From Thiohalorhabdus sp. Cl-TMA (GTDB lineage Bacteria > Pseudomonadota > Gammaproteobacteria > Thiohalorhabdales > Thiohalorhabdaceae): a stretch of 64,000 nt of DNA. Under the pieces are notes generated by a model that did not search any database, was not told the origin of the DNA, and saw only the letters and a list, made by a program, of their open reading frames with translations. Location of the stretch: NCBI RefSeq assembly GCF_041821045.1, contig NZ_JBGUAW010000002.1, positions 1-64,000 on the forward strand, in the 5' to 3' direction. Below, in pieces: positions 49,514 to 57,891 of the stretch; position 1 is the first letter of the stretch, and every line of letters begins with the position of its first letter. The translations under genes were made by a program, and so were the position numbers.

Positions 49514-51073
49514 TCACCATAGCAGGCCGGGCCAGACATGATAGAACATAAGCGTGATGAGTGCCGTAAGTACCAGGGTCATCACCAGGTTCAGCACCAG
49601 TCCCGCCCGCATCATGTGGACCTGCCGGAGGCGGCCGGAGCCGAAGGCGATGGCGTTGGGCGGGGTCGCCACCGGCAGGGCGAAGGCGAAGCTCGCCGCT
49701 ACGCCGCCCGCCACCGCCAGGAACACCGCGGCGCCGGTCTCGGAGAGGTCCAGGGTGCCCGCCAGCAGGCCGCCCATGCCGATCAGCAGTGGCGCGATGA
49801 TGGTGGCGGTGGCGGTATTGGAGGTGACCTCCGTGAGGAAGATCACCAGCAGCACCACCGCCCCCACGATGAGGACGATGGGCGTGCCCGTGAGCGCCTG
49901 GAAGAAGGTGTCGGCCACCCAGGCGGTGGCCCCGGTCCGGGCGAAGGCGTCGGCGAGGCAGATGCCGCCGCCGAACAGCAGAATGGTGCCCCAGTCGATG
50001 GCCGCCAGGTCATCCCATTCCATGGTGTCCGCGAGGACCAGGGCGGGGATGGCGGCCAGCCCGACCACCACATAGTAGAGCATCCCCTGGTGGCCGTGCG
50101 TGGTGCCGAGGAGGGTGGCGCCCTCGCCGCCGAACAGGGTGGTCTGGGCGGATTCCGGCAGCCAGCCCGCGGTCAGGAAGTCCAGGCCGCCGAGCACCCA
50201 GAGGCCCGCCGTGGCGGCGAAGATCCAGGCCACCCGCCGGCCGCGCGGCCCCAGCGGCCCTTCGTCGGCCAGACTCCGCTCCGCCTCGGCGCGGGCTTCG
50301 GCCACGTCCAGCTCCTCCGGTGGGTAGAGCCAGAAGGTAAGCAGGTACCAGGCCAGCGGCAGGGTGATCACGGCGATGGGCAGGCCGATCAGCAGCCAGT
50401 CGGCGAAGCCGATGGCGTAGCCCAGCAGCTTGTCCAGCTGGGCGGCCACCACCGTGTTGGGCGGGGTGCCGATGAGCGTGGCCACGCCGCCGATGGAGGC
50501 GCCGTAGGCGGTACCCAGGAGCATGGCCACCTGCATGTTGGTGAATCCCGCGGCGGGGTCGGCGTCCGTCCGCACGGCGTGGCGCCCCACCACCTGAGCC
50601 AGAATTCCCACGGCTATGGGCACCATCATGGCGGTGGTGGCGGTGTTGGACACCCACATGGACAGGACGGCGGTGGCCAGCATCATCGCCAGCACCAGCA
50701 GCCGGGGCGAGGTGCCCATCTCCGCCAGGATGCGCAGGGCGATACGGCGGTCGATGCCGTACTTCTGCAGGGCGTTGGCCAGCATGAATCCGGCTATGAA
50801 CAGGAAGATCAGGTGGTTGGCGAAGCCGGCCAGGGCCGGATCGATGTCGCTGTACACCCCCAGCAGCGTGAGCAGCACCGGGATGGACAGGGCCGTCACC
50901 GCCAGAGGCAGGGCAGCGGTGATCCACAGGAATGCGGCGAAGAACAGCGTGGCCAGGGCGTACTGACCGCGCACGGACAGGTCGCCCGGCGTGGGCAGGG
51001 CGCAGATTACCGCGGTTCCCGCCGCGGCAGCGGCGAATAGCAGCAGGCGGCGCGCGGCGGGGGTGCTGGGCAC
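49514..51073 (-). CDS. SLC13/DASS-family anion:sodium symporter
   Basis: Inner-membrane carrier of the divalent anion:Na+ symporter family (dicarboxylates or sulfate). The 519 residues have about eleven helices and the two SNT ligand/sodium motifs, SNTATTAMMVP (142-152) and SNTATATIIAP (from 418), plus GTPPNTVVA and ATPPNAIAFGSG hairpin-loop sequences. I choose GTG 51073, which has GGGGGAGG just upstream; ATG 51097 lacks a ribosome-binding site. The substrate cannot be fixed from sequence. Confidence 0.88.
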   Translation of the reverse strand: MPSTPAARRLLLFAAAAAGTAVICALPTPGDLSVRGQYALATLFFAAFLWITAALPLAVTALSIPVLLTLLGVYSDIDPALAGFANHLIFLFIAGFMLANALQKYGIDRRIALRILAEMGTSPRLLVLAMMLATAVLSMWVSNTATTAMMVPIAVGILAQVVGRHAVRTDADPAAGFTNMQVAMLLGTAYGASIGGVATLIGTPPNTVVAAQLDKLLGYAIGFADWLLIGLPIAVITLPLAWYLLTFWLYPPEELDVAEARAEAERSLADEGPLGPRGRRVAWIFAATAGLWVLGGLDFLTAGWLPESAQTTLFGGEGATLLGTTHGHQGMLYYVVVGLAAIPALVLADTMEWDDLAAIDWGTILLFGGGICLADAFARTGATAWVADTFFQALTGTPIVLIVGAVVLLVIFLTEVTSNTATATIIAPLLIGMGGLLAGTLDLSETGAAVFLAVAGGVAASFAFALPVATPPNAIAFGSGRLRQVHMMRAGLVLNLVMTLVLTALITLMFYHVWPGLLW

Positions 51074-51107
51074 GGACCTCCCCCTCTGTGGGAACATGCG
51101 GGACGGA

Positions 51108-51238
51108 AGAAAACGCCAAGAAGCGGAGAAATCGCCAAGAACCGCGAAGGGCTCAAGGATACAACCTCTTGTGCGGTTCGCACGAGGGGCTCTCGAATTG
51201 CCTTTCCGCCTTGGCGTACTGGGGGCATGGCGTTTTCT
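51108..51238. repeat. Palindromic repeat, copy A
   Basis: AGAAAACGCCA (51108-51118) and TGGCGTTTTCT (51228-51238) are an 11-bp terminal inverted repeat. Internal GCCAAG/CTTGGC units are shared with the copy at 60548-60646. It lies between the divergent SLC13 and helicase genes and is degenerate in the middle. It encodes nothing and resembles a short non-autonomous palindromic element. Confidence 0.65.
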
Positions 51239-51278
51239 GTATCCTTTCCGGGCCTGCATCCCAAGGAAGACCCTAGGC

Positions 51279-53606
51279 ATGGCCATCAAGAAAGCCCACG
51301 CCCAAACCCCCCTGGATACCCTCCGATCCGACCTGGAGGGCGAGGACCGCTTTTGCCGGGAACGGGCCCACTATCGCTACGTCCCGCCGCGGCCCGCCAC
51401 CTACGGCGACCTGGACCTGGACCCGCGCATCGCCGAGGTGCTGGCCGCCCGGGGCATGGAGCGGGTCTACGCCCATCAGGCCGAGGGCGTGGCGGCGGCG
51501 CGGCGCGGCGAGCACGTGGTGGCCATGACCCCCACCGCCTCGGGAAAGAGCCTCATCTACAACCTTCCCGTGCTGGAGGCGGCGCTGGCGGATCCCGAGG
51601 CCCGGGCGCTGTACGTTTTTCCCCTGAAGGGCCTGGAGCAGGACCAGGTGGGCGGCCTGGACGCCCTCATGGAAGCGCTCGACCTGCACCCCGAGCCGGG
51701 ACCCCGCGAGCGGACGCCGGTACGGGGCGCCGAGGTCTACGACGGTGATACGCCGGGGCACCGCCGCACCAAGATCCGACAACGGCTCCCCACGGCCCTG
51801 TTCACCAACCCGGACATGCTCCACCTGGGCCTGCTGCCCCACCACGACAAGTGGGCGAAGCTCTTCGCCAACCTGCGCTACGTGGTAGTGGACGAGATCC
51901 ATACCTACCGTGGCGTGTTCGGGAGCCATGCCGCCCAGGTCTTCCGGCGCCTGCGCCGAGTGGCACGCCACTACGGTTCGGAGCCGCAGTTCATCGCTTG
52001 CTCTGCCACCATCGCCAATCCCGGCGAGCTGGCGGAGAGCCTCCTGGGCGTGTCGTGCACCGCGGTAACCGATAGCGGCGCCCCGAGCGGCGGCAAGCAC
52101 TTCTACTTCGTGAACCCCCAGGCCAGCCCCTACACCACCGCCACCGACCTGTTCCTGCGCTGCCTGGAGACGGGGCTCAAGTCCATCGCCTTCACCCGCG
52201 CCCGGCGTGCCACGGAGCTGGTCTACCAGTGGGCGGCGGAGCGCGGCGGCGCCCTGGCCGAGCGCATCAGCCCCTACCGGGCCGGCTTCCTCCCCGGCGA
52301 GCGCCGGGCCATCGAGCAGCGCCTGTTCTCCGGGGAGCTGGATGGCGTCATCTCCACCTCCGCCCTGGAGCTGGGCGTGGACATCGGCGAGCTGGATGCC
52401 TGCGTTCTGGTGGGCTATCCGGGCTCGGTGGCGAGCACCTGGCAGCGCGCCGGGCGGGTGGGTCGGCGCGGGGAGGATGCGGTGATTTTCCTGGTGGCCG
52501 GCAACGACGCCCTGGACCAGTACTTCATGCGCCACCCGGAGACGTTTTTTGAGCGCAGCCACGAGGCCGTGGTGGTGGACCCGGCGAATCCCCGCCTGCT
52601 CGGTCAGCATTTGCCCTGCGCCGCCGCCGAGCTGCCCCTGGGCGCCGACGACCCGGTCTACATCGGCGACGACCCCGACGGCTTCCGGGGGGCGCTGGCC
52701 GACCTGGAGGCCGGCGGCGACCTGCGCCGGGAGGGTGCGGCCTGGTATTCCGCCCTGCCCGGCCCGCAGCGGGCGGTGGGCATCCGGTCCATCGGTCCTG
52801 CCTTCCGCATCCTGGACGAGGCGGGCAAGCCCCTGGGCGACCTGGATGGCGACCGGGTGCTGCGCGAGGCCTTCCCCGGTGCCGTTTACCTGCACCGGGG
52901 CCGCAACCACCGCATCCTCGAGCTGAACCTGGAAGGGCGCTACGCCGTGGCGCGGCCGGAAAAGGTCCACTACTACACCCGCGCCTTGTCCGACGAGGAT
53001 ACCGAGGTCCGGGAAGTCCGGCGCCGCCGGCGTGGCAATCGGCTGATCCCGCATTGGGGCGACCTGCGCATCACGCGGCGGGTTACCGGCTACGAGCGCC
53101 GCCGCACCAATGACGGCAAGCGCATCGGCACCCACAATCTGGACCTGCCCCCCACCACTTTCGACACGGAGGGCCTGTGGCTGCCGGTGACGGGGGCGGC
53201 GCAGTCCGCCGTACGGGAAGCGGGCGGGGACCTGCCCGGGGCCCTGCACGCGGCCGAGCACGCCATCATCAAGATGCTGCCGCTGTTCGCCCTGTGTGAC
53301 GCCACCGACGTGGGCGGCGTCAGCTACCCCCTCTTTCCGCCCCTGGGCGGTCCGGCGATCTTCGTCTACGACGGCTACGAGGGCGGCATCGGATTTTCGA
53401 GGCGCGGTTTCGAGACCCTTGGCGACTGGCTCACCGCCACCCTCCACGCCCTGCGTGCGTGCCCCTGCCAAGCAGGGTGTCCTTCCTGCGTGCAGGATCC
53501 CCAGTGCGGCAACGCCAACGAGCCCTTGGACAAGGGAGGTGCCGTGGCCCTGCTAGCCCATTGGCTGGGGAGTGCACCGCCGGATCGGTCTCGCGGAGTC
53601 AGCTGA
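51279..53606 (+). CDS. MrfA-like DEAD/DEAH-box helicase with C-terminal DUF1998 zinc domain
   Basis: A 775-residue member of the COG1205 helicases, whose best-studied relative, Bacillus MrfA, is a 3'-5' DNA helicase in mitomycin-lesion repair. It has TPTASGKS (84-91), DEIH (205-208), SAT (242-244), the helicase-C motifs STSALELGVDIGELD and QRAGRVGRRG, and the C-terminal cysteine cluster Cys728-743 (CPCQAGCPSC). Start ATG 51279 follows AAGGAAG; the in-frame extension from 50991 is antisense to the SLC13 gene. The MrfB exonuclease partner is not adjacent. Confidence 0.9.
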   Translation: MAIKKAHAQTPLDTLRSDLEGEDRFCRERAHYRYVPPRPATYGDLDLDPRIAEVLAARGMERVYAHQAEGVAAARRGEHVVAMTPTASGKSLIYNLPVLEAALADPEARALYVFPLKGLEQDQVGGLDALMEALDLHPEPGPRERTPVRGAEVYDGDTPGHRRTKIRQRLPTALFTNPDMLHLGLLPHHDKWAKLFANLRYVVVDEIHTYRGVFGSHAAQVFRRLRRVARHYGSEPQFIACSATIANPGELAESLLGVSCTAVTDSGAPSGGKHFYFVNPQASPYTTATDLFLRCLETGLKSIAFTRARRATELVYQWAAERGGALAERISPYRAGFLPGERRAIEQRLFSGELDGVISTSALELGVDIGELDACVLVGYPGSVASTWQRAGRVGRRGEDAVIFLVAGNDALDQYFMRHPETFFERSHEAVVVDPANPRLLGQHLPCAAAELPLGADDPVYIGDDPDGFRGALADLEAGGDLRREGAAWYSALPGPQRAVGIRSIGPAFRILDEAGKPLGDLDGDRVLREAFPGAVYLHRGRNHRILELNLEGRYAVARPEKVHYYTRALSDEDTEVREVRRRRRGNRLIPHWGDLRITRRVTGYERRRTNDGKRIGTHNLDLPPTTFDTEGLWLPVTGAAQSAVREAGGDLPGALHAAEHAIIKMLPLFALCDATDVGGVSYPLFPPLGGPAIFVYDGYEGGIGFSRRGFETLGDWLTATLHALRACPCQAGCPSCVQDPQCGNANEPLDKGGAVALLAHWLGSAPPDRSRGVS

Positions 53607-53730
53607 GTGATTCGCCGCAGAAGTACGGGCCCAGTCCCAGCATGAACAGATAGTTGCCCCACAGGGCATGCTCCACCGCGGCCTGCGGAATAGAGCCGCT
53701 GCGCGGATGGGTGCTGGCAAACAGCAGGTC
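53599..53730 (-). pseudogene. Orphan 3' coding remnant
   Basis: A minus-strand frame ending TGA at 53599 encodes WTAAGDLLFASTHPRSGSIP followed by a further protein-like stretch with FMLGLGPYFCGE. Third positions are rich in G/C and composition is balanced, as in real genes here. No ATG, GTG or TTG start lies in frame after the LOG gene; the only upstream ATG (53844) is out of frame inside that gene. It looks like the tail of a gene truncated at its 5' end. The family is not recognised. It overlaps the helicase stop by 8 bases. Confidence 0.42.
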
Positions 53731-53764
53731 TCCGGCGGCGGTCCATTCCCTTGGGTGCTCCCCC

Positions 53765-54346
53765 TCAGGTCTGGTCCGGACCGATCCAGCGATGGGCGCG
53801 GGGCGGGTGGGCGTTTTCCAGGGCTTCCAGCAGGCCGGCGGCATCGGGGGCCACCTCCAGAAGGGCCCGCTGCTCCGGCCGCAGGAATCCCTCGGTGACC
53901 GTCTCGTCGAGGAAGTGGGTCAGGGGATCGTAGAACCCGGCGGCGTTGAGCAGCCCGCAGGGCTTGGCGTGCAGGCCGAGCTGGGCCCAGGTGAAGACCT
54001 CGAAGAGCTCCTCCAGGGTGCCGATTCCGCCGGGCAGCGCGATGAAGGCGTCGGCGAGCTCCGCCATGCGCGCCTTGCGGGCGTGCATGGAGCCCACCAC
54101 TTCCAGCTCCGGTAAACGCTCATGGGCCAGCTCCAGGGTGCGCAGCGCCTCGGGGATCACCCCGATCACCTCGCCGCCGGCGCGCAGCGTCGCGTCCGCC
54201 AGAACACCCATGAGGCCGGTATGTCCGCCTCCGTAGACCAGCCCCATGCCCCGCTGGGCCAGCAGTCCGCCGAGGGCATCCGCTGCTTCCGCATAGGCGG
54301 GCCGATGTCCGGCTCCGGAGCCGGCGAAAACGCAGATCCGTTCCAT
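53765..54346 (-). CDS. LOG-family (TIGR00730) nucleoside-5'-monophosphate phosphoribohydrolase
   Basis: Members cleave the base-ribose bond of nucleotide monophosphates such as cytokinin riboside 5'-phosphate or AMP. The 193 residues have CVFAGSGAG at the N-terminus, GGGHTGLMG (39-47), SMHARKARM and the defining PGGIGTLEE (105-113), with the catalytic Arg and Glu present. ATG 54346 is preferred over the in-frame upstream codon at 54361. Its role in this bacterium is unknown; many proteobacterial copies are housekeeping genes of unclear substrate. Confidence 0.9.
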   Translation of the reverse strand: MERICVFAGSGAGHRPAYAEAADALGGLLAQRGMGLVYGGGHTGLMGVLADATLRAGGEVIGVIPEALRTLELAHERLPELEVVGSMHARKARMAELADAFIALPGGIGTLEELFEVFTWAQLGLHAKPCGLLNAAGFYDPLTHFLDETVTEGFLRPEQRALLEVAPDAAGLLEALENAHPPRAHRWIGPDQT

Positions 54347-54520
54347 ATCGCCGCTTTCCAAAGGTTGGTTGGTGCCGTTCAGCCCCGATTATCCGGGATC
54401 ATGCGGAGCCTGTACCAGCACCACAAAAACAGCGGCAGGATGTCCGCCAGATTGGGATGCCAGATCCGGGAGGTGCTCTGCGGCCCGGCCCGAAACCGGG
54501 CCCGGGGGCGCTGTGCATCC

Positions 54521-55102
54521 TCAAAGCCAGAACTGGGGGTACCGGCGGCCGCGGGAGAGGTTGTTCACCAGCAGGCCAACCACCAGCATGAGTACCGCCC
54601 CCGAGCCGGCGGGGATCAGGGCGAACAGGTAGCCCAGCTCGTGGATCCGCTCGCTGCCGATCACCGCGATAAGCGCCGTGGCGCCTCCCGGCGGGTGCAG
54701 CGTGCGGGTGGCGTGCATGACCGCGATGGCTGTTGCCACCGCCGCCGGAACCGCCAGCTGGGGCATGTCGCCGAGCAGCTGGAAGCAGGCCACGCCCACC
54801 ACCGCCGAGAGCACGTGCCCGCCCACCAGATTGCGGGGCTGGCCCAGGGGGCTGCGGATGGCGCCGAAAACCAGCACCGCCGAGGCCCCGAAGGAGCCGA
54901 TCAGCAGCGTCAGATCGCTTTGGGCCATGATCCGCGCGTGCAGAACGGCGATGAGGGCCATGCCGAGGAAGGAGCCCAGCCATGACCAGCCGATCTCCGC
55001 CAGGGGCGGGCGGGGCGGGCCGTGGCCGGTGCCCCGCATTTTCAGGACATAAACGAGCAGTCGCCGGAAGGGCCGCGCCTTCCGCGAGAGGATTCCCTGC
55101 AT
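54521..55102 (-). CDS. HPP-family membrane protein
   Basis: The 193 residues hold four hydrophobic segments (about 42-58, 64-82, 93-110, 117-134, with a last one near 156-179) and the family hallmark LHPPGGATAL, HPPGG at 136-140. A plant chloroplast member transports nitrite; bacterial functions are mostly untested. It begins 13 bases after a CBS-domain gene on the same strand. In many bacteria HPP and CBS domains are fused in one polypeptide, so the pair probably acts as a unit. Confidence 0.86.
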   Translation of the reverse strand: MQGILSRKARPFRRLLVYVLKMRGTGHGPPRPPLAEIGWSWLGSFLGMALIAVLHARIMAQSDLTLLIGSFGASAVLVFGAIRSPLGQPRNLVGGHVLSAVVGVACFQLLGDMPQLAVPAAVATAIAVMHATRTLHPPGGATALIAVIGSERIHELGYLFALIPAGSGAVLMLVVGLLVNNLSRGRRYPQFWL

Positions 55103-55115
55103 GGGTGGTATGTTC

Positions 55116-55748
55116 CTAGGAGGTATCGGCTCCGGCGCGGAAGGCGGTCAAGACCGACTGCACCAGGTCCCAGCGGGACACCAGGCCGATCAGCCGGTCC
55201 TGGTGGTCCACCACGGGGAGGCGGTTCACCGTCCATTCGGCGAAGCGGGCAGCGATCTCCGGAAGCGGGGCATCCTCCTCCAGCGTGACCACCTGCGGAG
55301 TCATGATGTCTTCCGCCACATGGGCGTATCCATGCGCCGCCGAGCCGGCCTCGTCCACAACGCCGGCGGCCGGAAGGATCTCGATGACGGTGCGGCCGTC
55401 CTCCTCCCGGGCGTGGGTGACGAAGTCGTGCTCGGAGATGATGCCCGCCACCCGCCCGGATTCGTCCACCACCGGCAGGCCGGATATCCGGTGCTTCACC
55501 ATCAGGGCGGTGACCTCTGGCAGTGGGGTGTCGCGTTGCACGGTCACCACGGACCGGGCGATGACGTCCCGGGCCTTCATGGCCCCGGCCAGGCGCTCAA
55601 CGGCGTGCCGGAAGGCCAGGTGATAGATCTCCCGGAAGTCCGACGAGGTGATATCGATATAGGCGGGAATGGATCCCATGGCCGCCTGGATGTCCGACTC
55701 GGTGAGCTCCAGCTCCAGGGGCGGCCAGCCGCCTTCTTCCGTTGCCAT
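55116..55748 (-). CDS. Tandem CBS-domain protein, partner of HPP protein
   Basis: A 210-residue soluble protein with an N-terminal acidic segment of about 55 residues and two CBS modules (about 57-115 and 147-205), with GLPVVDESGRVAGIISEHDF and RLPVVDHQDRLIGLVSRWDL. CBS pairs commonly bind adenosyl nucleotides and gate a partner. I use ATG 55748; the longer in-frame start at 55793 (TTG) lies on the promoter -10 box. It is first in a two-gene operon with the HPP gene. Confidence 0.87.
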   Translation of the reverse strand: MATEEGGWPPLELELTESDIQAAMGSIPAYIDITSSDFREIYHLAFRHAVERLAGAMKARDVIARSVVTVQRDTPLPEVTALMVKHRISGLPVVDESGRVAGIISEHDFVTHAREEDGRTVIEILPAAGVVDEAGSAAHGYAHVAEDIMTPQVVTLEEDAPLPEIAARFAEWTVNRLPVVDHQDRLIGLVSRWDLVQSVLTAFRAGADTS

Positions 55749-55784
55749 AAGCAGAATATTTCCGAGTAATTTAATCTGGTTAAA

Positions 55785-55813
55785 ATTATACAACTTTTAT
55801 CCGGATGTGCCAC
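55785..55813 (-). promoter_or_regulatory. CBS-HPP operon promoter
   Basis: Read on the minus strand, GTGGCA (55813-55808) and a perfect TATAAT (55790-55785) are 17 bases apart. The local sequence is strikingly A/T-rich. Initiation would be near 55778, giving a leader of about 30 bases. One arm of a 12-bp inverted repeat covers the -35 box. Confidence 0.72.
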
Positions 55814-55863
55814 CCGCCCCGCGAGGCGGAGGACAACCGGACAGCCCGGAGGCGGGGCGGGTG
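55811..55863. repeat. 12-bp inverted repeat between CBS gene and radC
   Basis: CACCCGCCCCGC (55811-55822) and GCGGGGCGGGTG (55852-55863) are perfect inverted copies 29 bases apart. The left arm overlaps the -35 element of the CBS-HPP promoter and the right arm lies about 95 bases before radC. It could be a paired operator or a long RNA stem in a radC-direction transcript. Confidence 0.6.
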
Positions 55864-55958
55864 CCCCTCGCGCCATGGGTGCCGTCCCCATCTCGCCGCG
55901 CGCAAGGAGCGTGCTAGGCTGCCGGAGACCATACGGAGATCGATGAAAAGGGGGAGGA

Positions 55959-56633
55959 ATGGCCATTACCGACTGGCCGGCGGAGGACCGGCCGAGGGAG
56001 AAGCTGGCGGACCGGGGTCCGGAGGCGCTTACCGATGCCGAGCTGCTCGCCATTTTCCTGCGCACGGGCAGCAGGGGTCGCTCCGCGGTGGATCTGGCAC
56101 GGGACCTGCTCGACCGGTTCGGCGGGCTCCGGCCGCTGCTGGCGGCCGACGAGGCGGCGTTCTGCGCGGCGCCCGGCCTGGGGGCTGCCAAGTACGTGCA
56201 GCTCCGGGCGGTGACGGAGATGACGCGCCGCTACCTCGCCGAGGGGCTGTTCCGGGAAGAGCCCATCGAATCTTCCCGGGCGGCGCGCGAGTACCTCACC
56301 GCCCGGCTGCGCGAGCGCGCCCGCGAGGTGTTCGCGGCGCTGTTCCTGGATACCCGGCACCGGGTGATGGCCTTCGAGGAGCTTTTCCAGGGCACCATCG
56401 ACGGCGCGGCGGTGCATCCGCGCGAGCTGGTCAAACGGGCCCTGCACCACAACGCCGCCGCGGTGATCGTGGCCCATAACCACCCTTCCGGGGTGGCGGA
56501 GCCCAGCGCCGAGGACGAGCGGCTGACGGCCCGCCTGCGCCAGGCCCTGGAGCTGGTGGAGGTGCGCCTCCTGGACCACTTCGTCATCGGCGACGGCGAG
56601 GCGGCCTCCTTCGCCCAGCGTGGCCTGCTGTAG
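55959..56633 (+). CDS. radC: RadC family JAB-domain protein
   Basis: The 224 residues contain an N-terminal helix-hairpin-helix-like segment (with [15 protein letters not shown]) and a C-terminal JAB/MPN domain with HNHPSG at 173-178 and Asp186, the metal-site pattern of a metalloprotease-like fold. RadC was once linked to recombination repair; its true activity remains unclear. The start ATG 55959 follows GGGGGAGGA. In many genomes radC sits opposite coaBC; here coaBC is about 7 kb away. Confidence 0.92.
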   Translation: MAITDWPAEDRPREKLADRGPEALTDAELLAIFLRTGSRGRSAVDLARDLLDRFGGLRPLLAADEAAFCAAPGLGAAKYVQLRAVTEMTRRYLAEGLFREEPIESSRAAREYLTARLRERAREVFAALFLDTRHRVMAFEELFQGTIDGAAVHPRELVKRALHHNAAAVIVAHNHPSGVAEPSAEDERLTARLRQALELVEVRLLDHFVIGDGEAASFAQRGLL

Positions 56634-56685
56634 CGAAGCCGGACGGGGCGCGGGACGTTCACGCGGCGTGCACGGGGGGTCGGTG

Positions 56686-57891
56686 ATGGACCGAGGCATC
56701 CGGCTGGGCTCGGTGGCGGGCATCGAGGTCCACATGGACTGGAGCCTGCTCGTCATCTTCCTGTTGATCCTGGTGAGTCTGGGAGCAGTCTCCTTCCCGG
56801 CACTGCATCCCCAGTGGTCCCCGGCCACCAGCTGGCTGGTCGCGTTCGTGGCGGCCGTGCTGTTCTTCACCTCGGTCTTCCTGCACGAGCTTTCCCATGC
56901 CCTGGTAGGCCGCGCGTACGGCATCACCGTGCGCCGGATCACGCTGTTCATCTTCGGCGGCCTGGCCCACATGGAGGACGAGCCCAGGCACTGGCGCGGT
57001 GAGCTGTTCATGGCGGGCGCGGGGCCCCTCACCAGCCTGGCGCTGGGGGCGGGCTTCCTGGTGCTCGGGGTGCTGGGTGCTGGACCGGAGGGCCTGGATC
57101 CCGAGCGGCCGCGCGAGAGCCTGGCGCGGCTGGGTCCGGTGACCACCTTGCTGTTCTGGCTCGGTCCGGTGAACATCATCCTCGGCGTCTTCAATCTGGT
57201 CCCCGGCTTCCCCCTGGACGGCGGCCGCATGCTGCGGGCGGTGATGTGGGGCATGACCGGCAGCCTGCGCCGGGCCACGCGGTGGGCCTCCCGGGCCGGG
57301 CAGGGGTTCGCCTGGCTCCTGATCCTCTCCGGTGTAACCATGATCCTGGGGGCGCGCCTGCCTGTCTTCGGCGGCGGGCCGATCAATGGCCTGTGGCTGG
57401 CCTTCATCGGATGGTTCCTGAATACGGCTGCCCTGGCGAGCTACCGGCAGATCCTGGTGCGCGAGGCCCTTCACGACGTGCCGGTGCAACGGCTCATGCA
57501 GGCCGACCCGGTCACGGTGTCCCCGGGCATGTCCCTGCGGGATCTAGCCGAGGGGCCGTTCCGGGAATCGGCCCAGCGGGTCTTCCCGGTGGTGGAGGAA
57601 GGGCGCTTGGTGGGGCTTGTGGGCAGGCCGGAGGTGCGCGAGCGGGATCCGGAGGAACGGGAGGGGCTCCGCGTGGCCGAGATCATGGTCCCGGAGGAGC
57701 GCGTGGCGCGGGTCCGGTTGCGGCAGGATGCCCAGGAGGCCATGCGCGAGCTGGCCCGGGCAGGGGTGAACCAGCTTCCCGTGGTGGAGGACGGCCGGCT
57801 GCGGGGGCTGATCCGGCGGAAGGACCTGCTGCACTGGCTGGTGGTCTACGGGGACCCCGAGCTGGCGGCCGCCCTGGAGCGCGACACCTAG
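56686..57891 (+). CDS. Site-2-protease-like M50 metalloprotease with CBS domains
   Basis: Intramembrane zinc protease of the M50B family. The 401 residues have about six membrane helices, zinc motif HELSH (67-71) and the third ligand in NLVPGFPLDGG (170-180), followed by two C-terminal CBS domains (about 260-320 and 328-385), the CBS-containing S2P subclass also found in archaea. The substrate is unknown. ATG 56686 follows GGGGGG; the in-frame codon at 56620 overlaps radC. Its TAG stop is shared with the convergent gene's stop. Confidence 0.9.
   Translation: MDRGIRLGSVAGIEVHMDWSLLVIFLLILVSLGAVSFPALHPQWSPATSWLVAFVAAVLFFTSVFLHELSHALVGRAYGITVRRITLFIFGGLAHMEDEPRHWRGELFMAGAGPLTSLALGAGFLVLGVLGAGPEGLDPERPRESLARLGPVTTLLFWLGPVNIILGVFNLVPGFPLDGGRMLRAVMWGMTGSLRRATRWASRAGQGFAWLLILSGVTMILGARLPVFGGGPINGLWLAFIGWFLNTAALASYRQILVREALHDVPVQRLMQADPVTVSPGMSLRDLAEGPFRESAQRVFPVVEEGRLVGLVGRPEVRERDPEEREGLRVAEIMVPEERVARVRLRQDAQEAMRELARAGVNQLPVVEDGRLRGLIRRKDLLHWLVVYGDPELAAALERDT

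Noticed and set aside
46484-49522. A 1012-codon plus-strand frame
   Set aside because: It runs antisense through the methyltransferase, an intergenic region and coaBC; its composition is that of a shadow frame.
49538-51040. 500-codon plus-strand frame opposite the SLC13 gene
   Set aside because: Gly/Gln/His-rich shadow of the transporter's hydrophobic codons.
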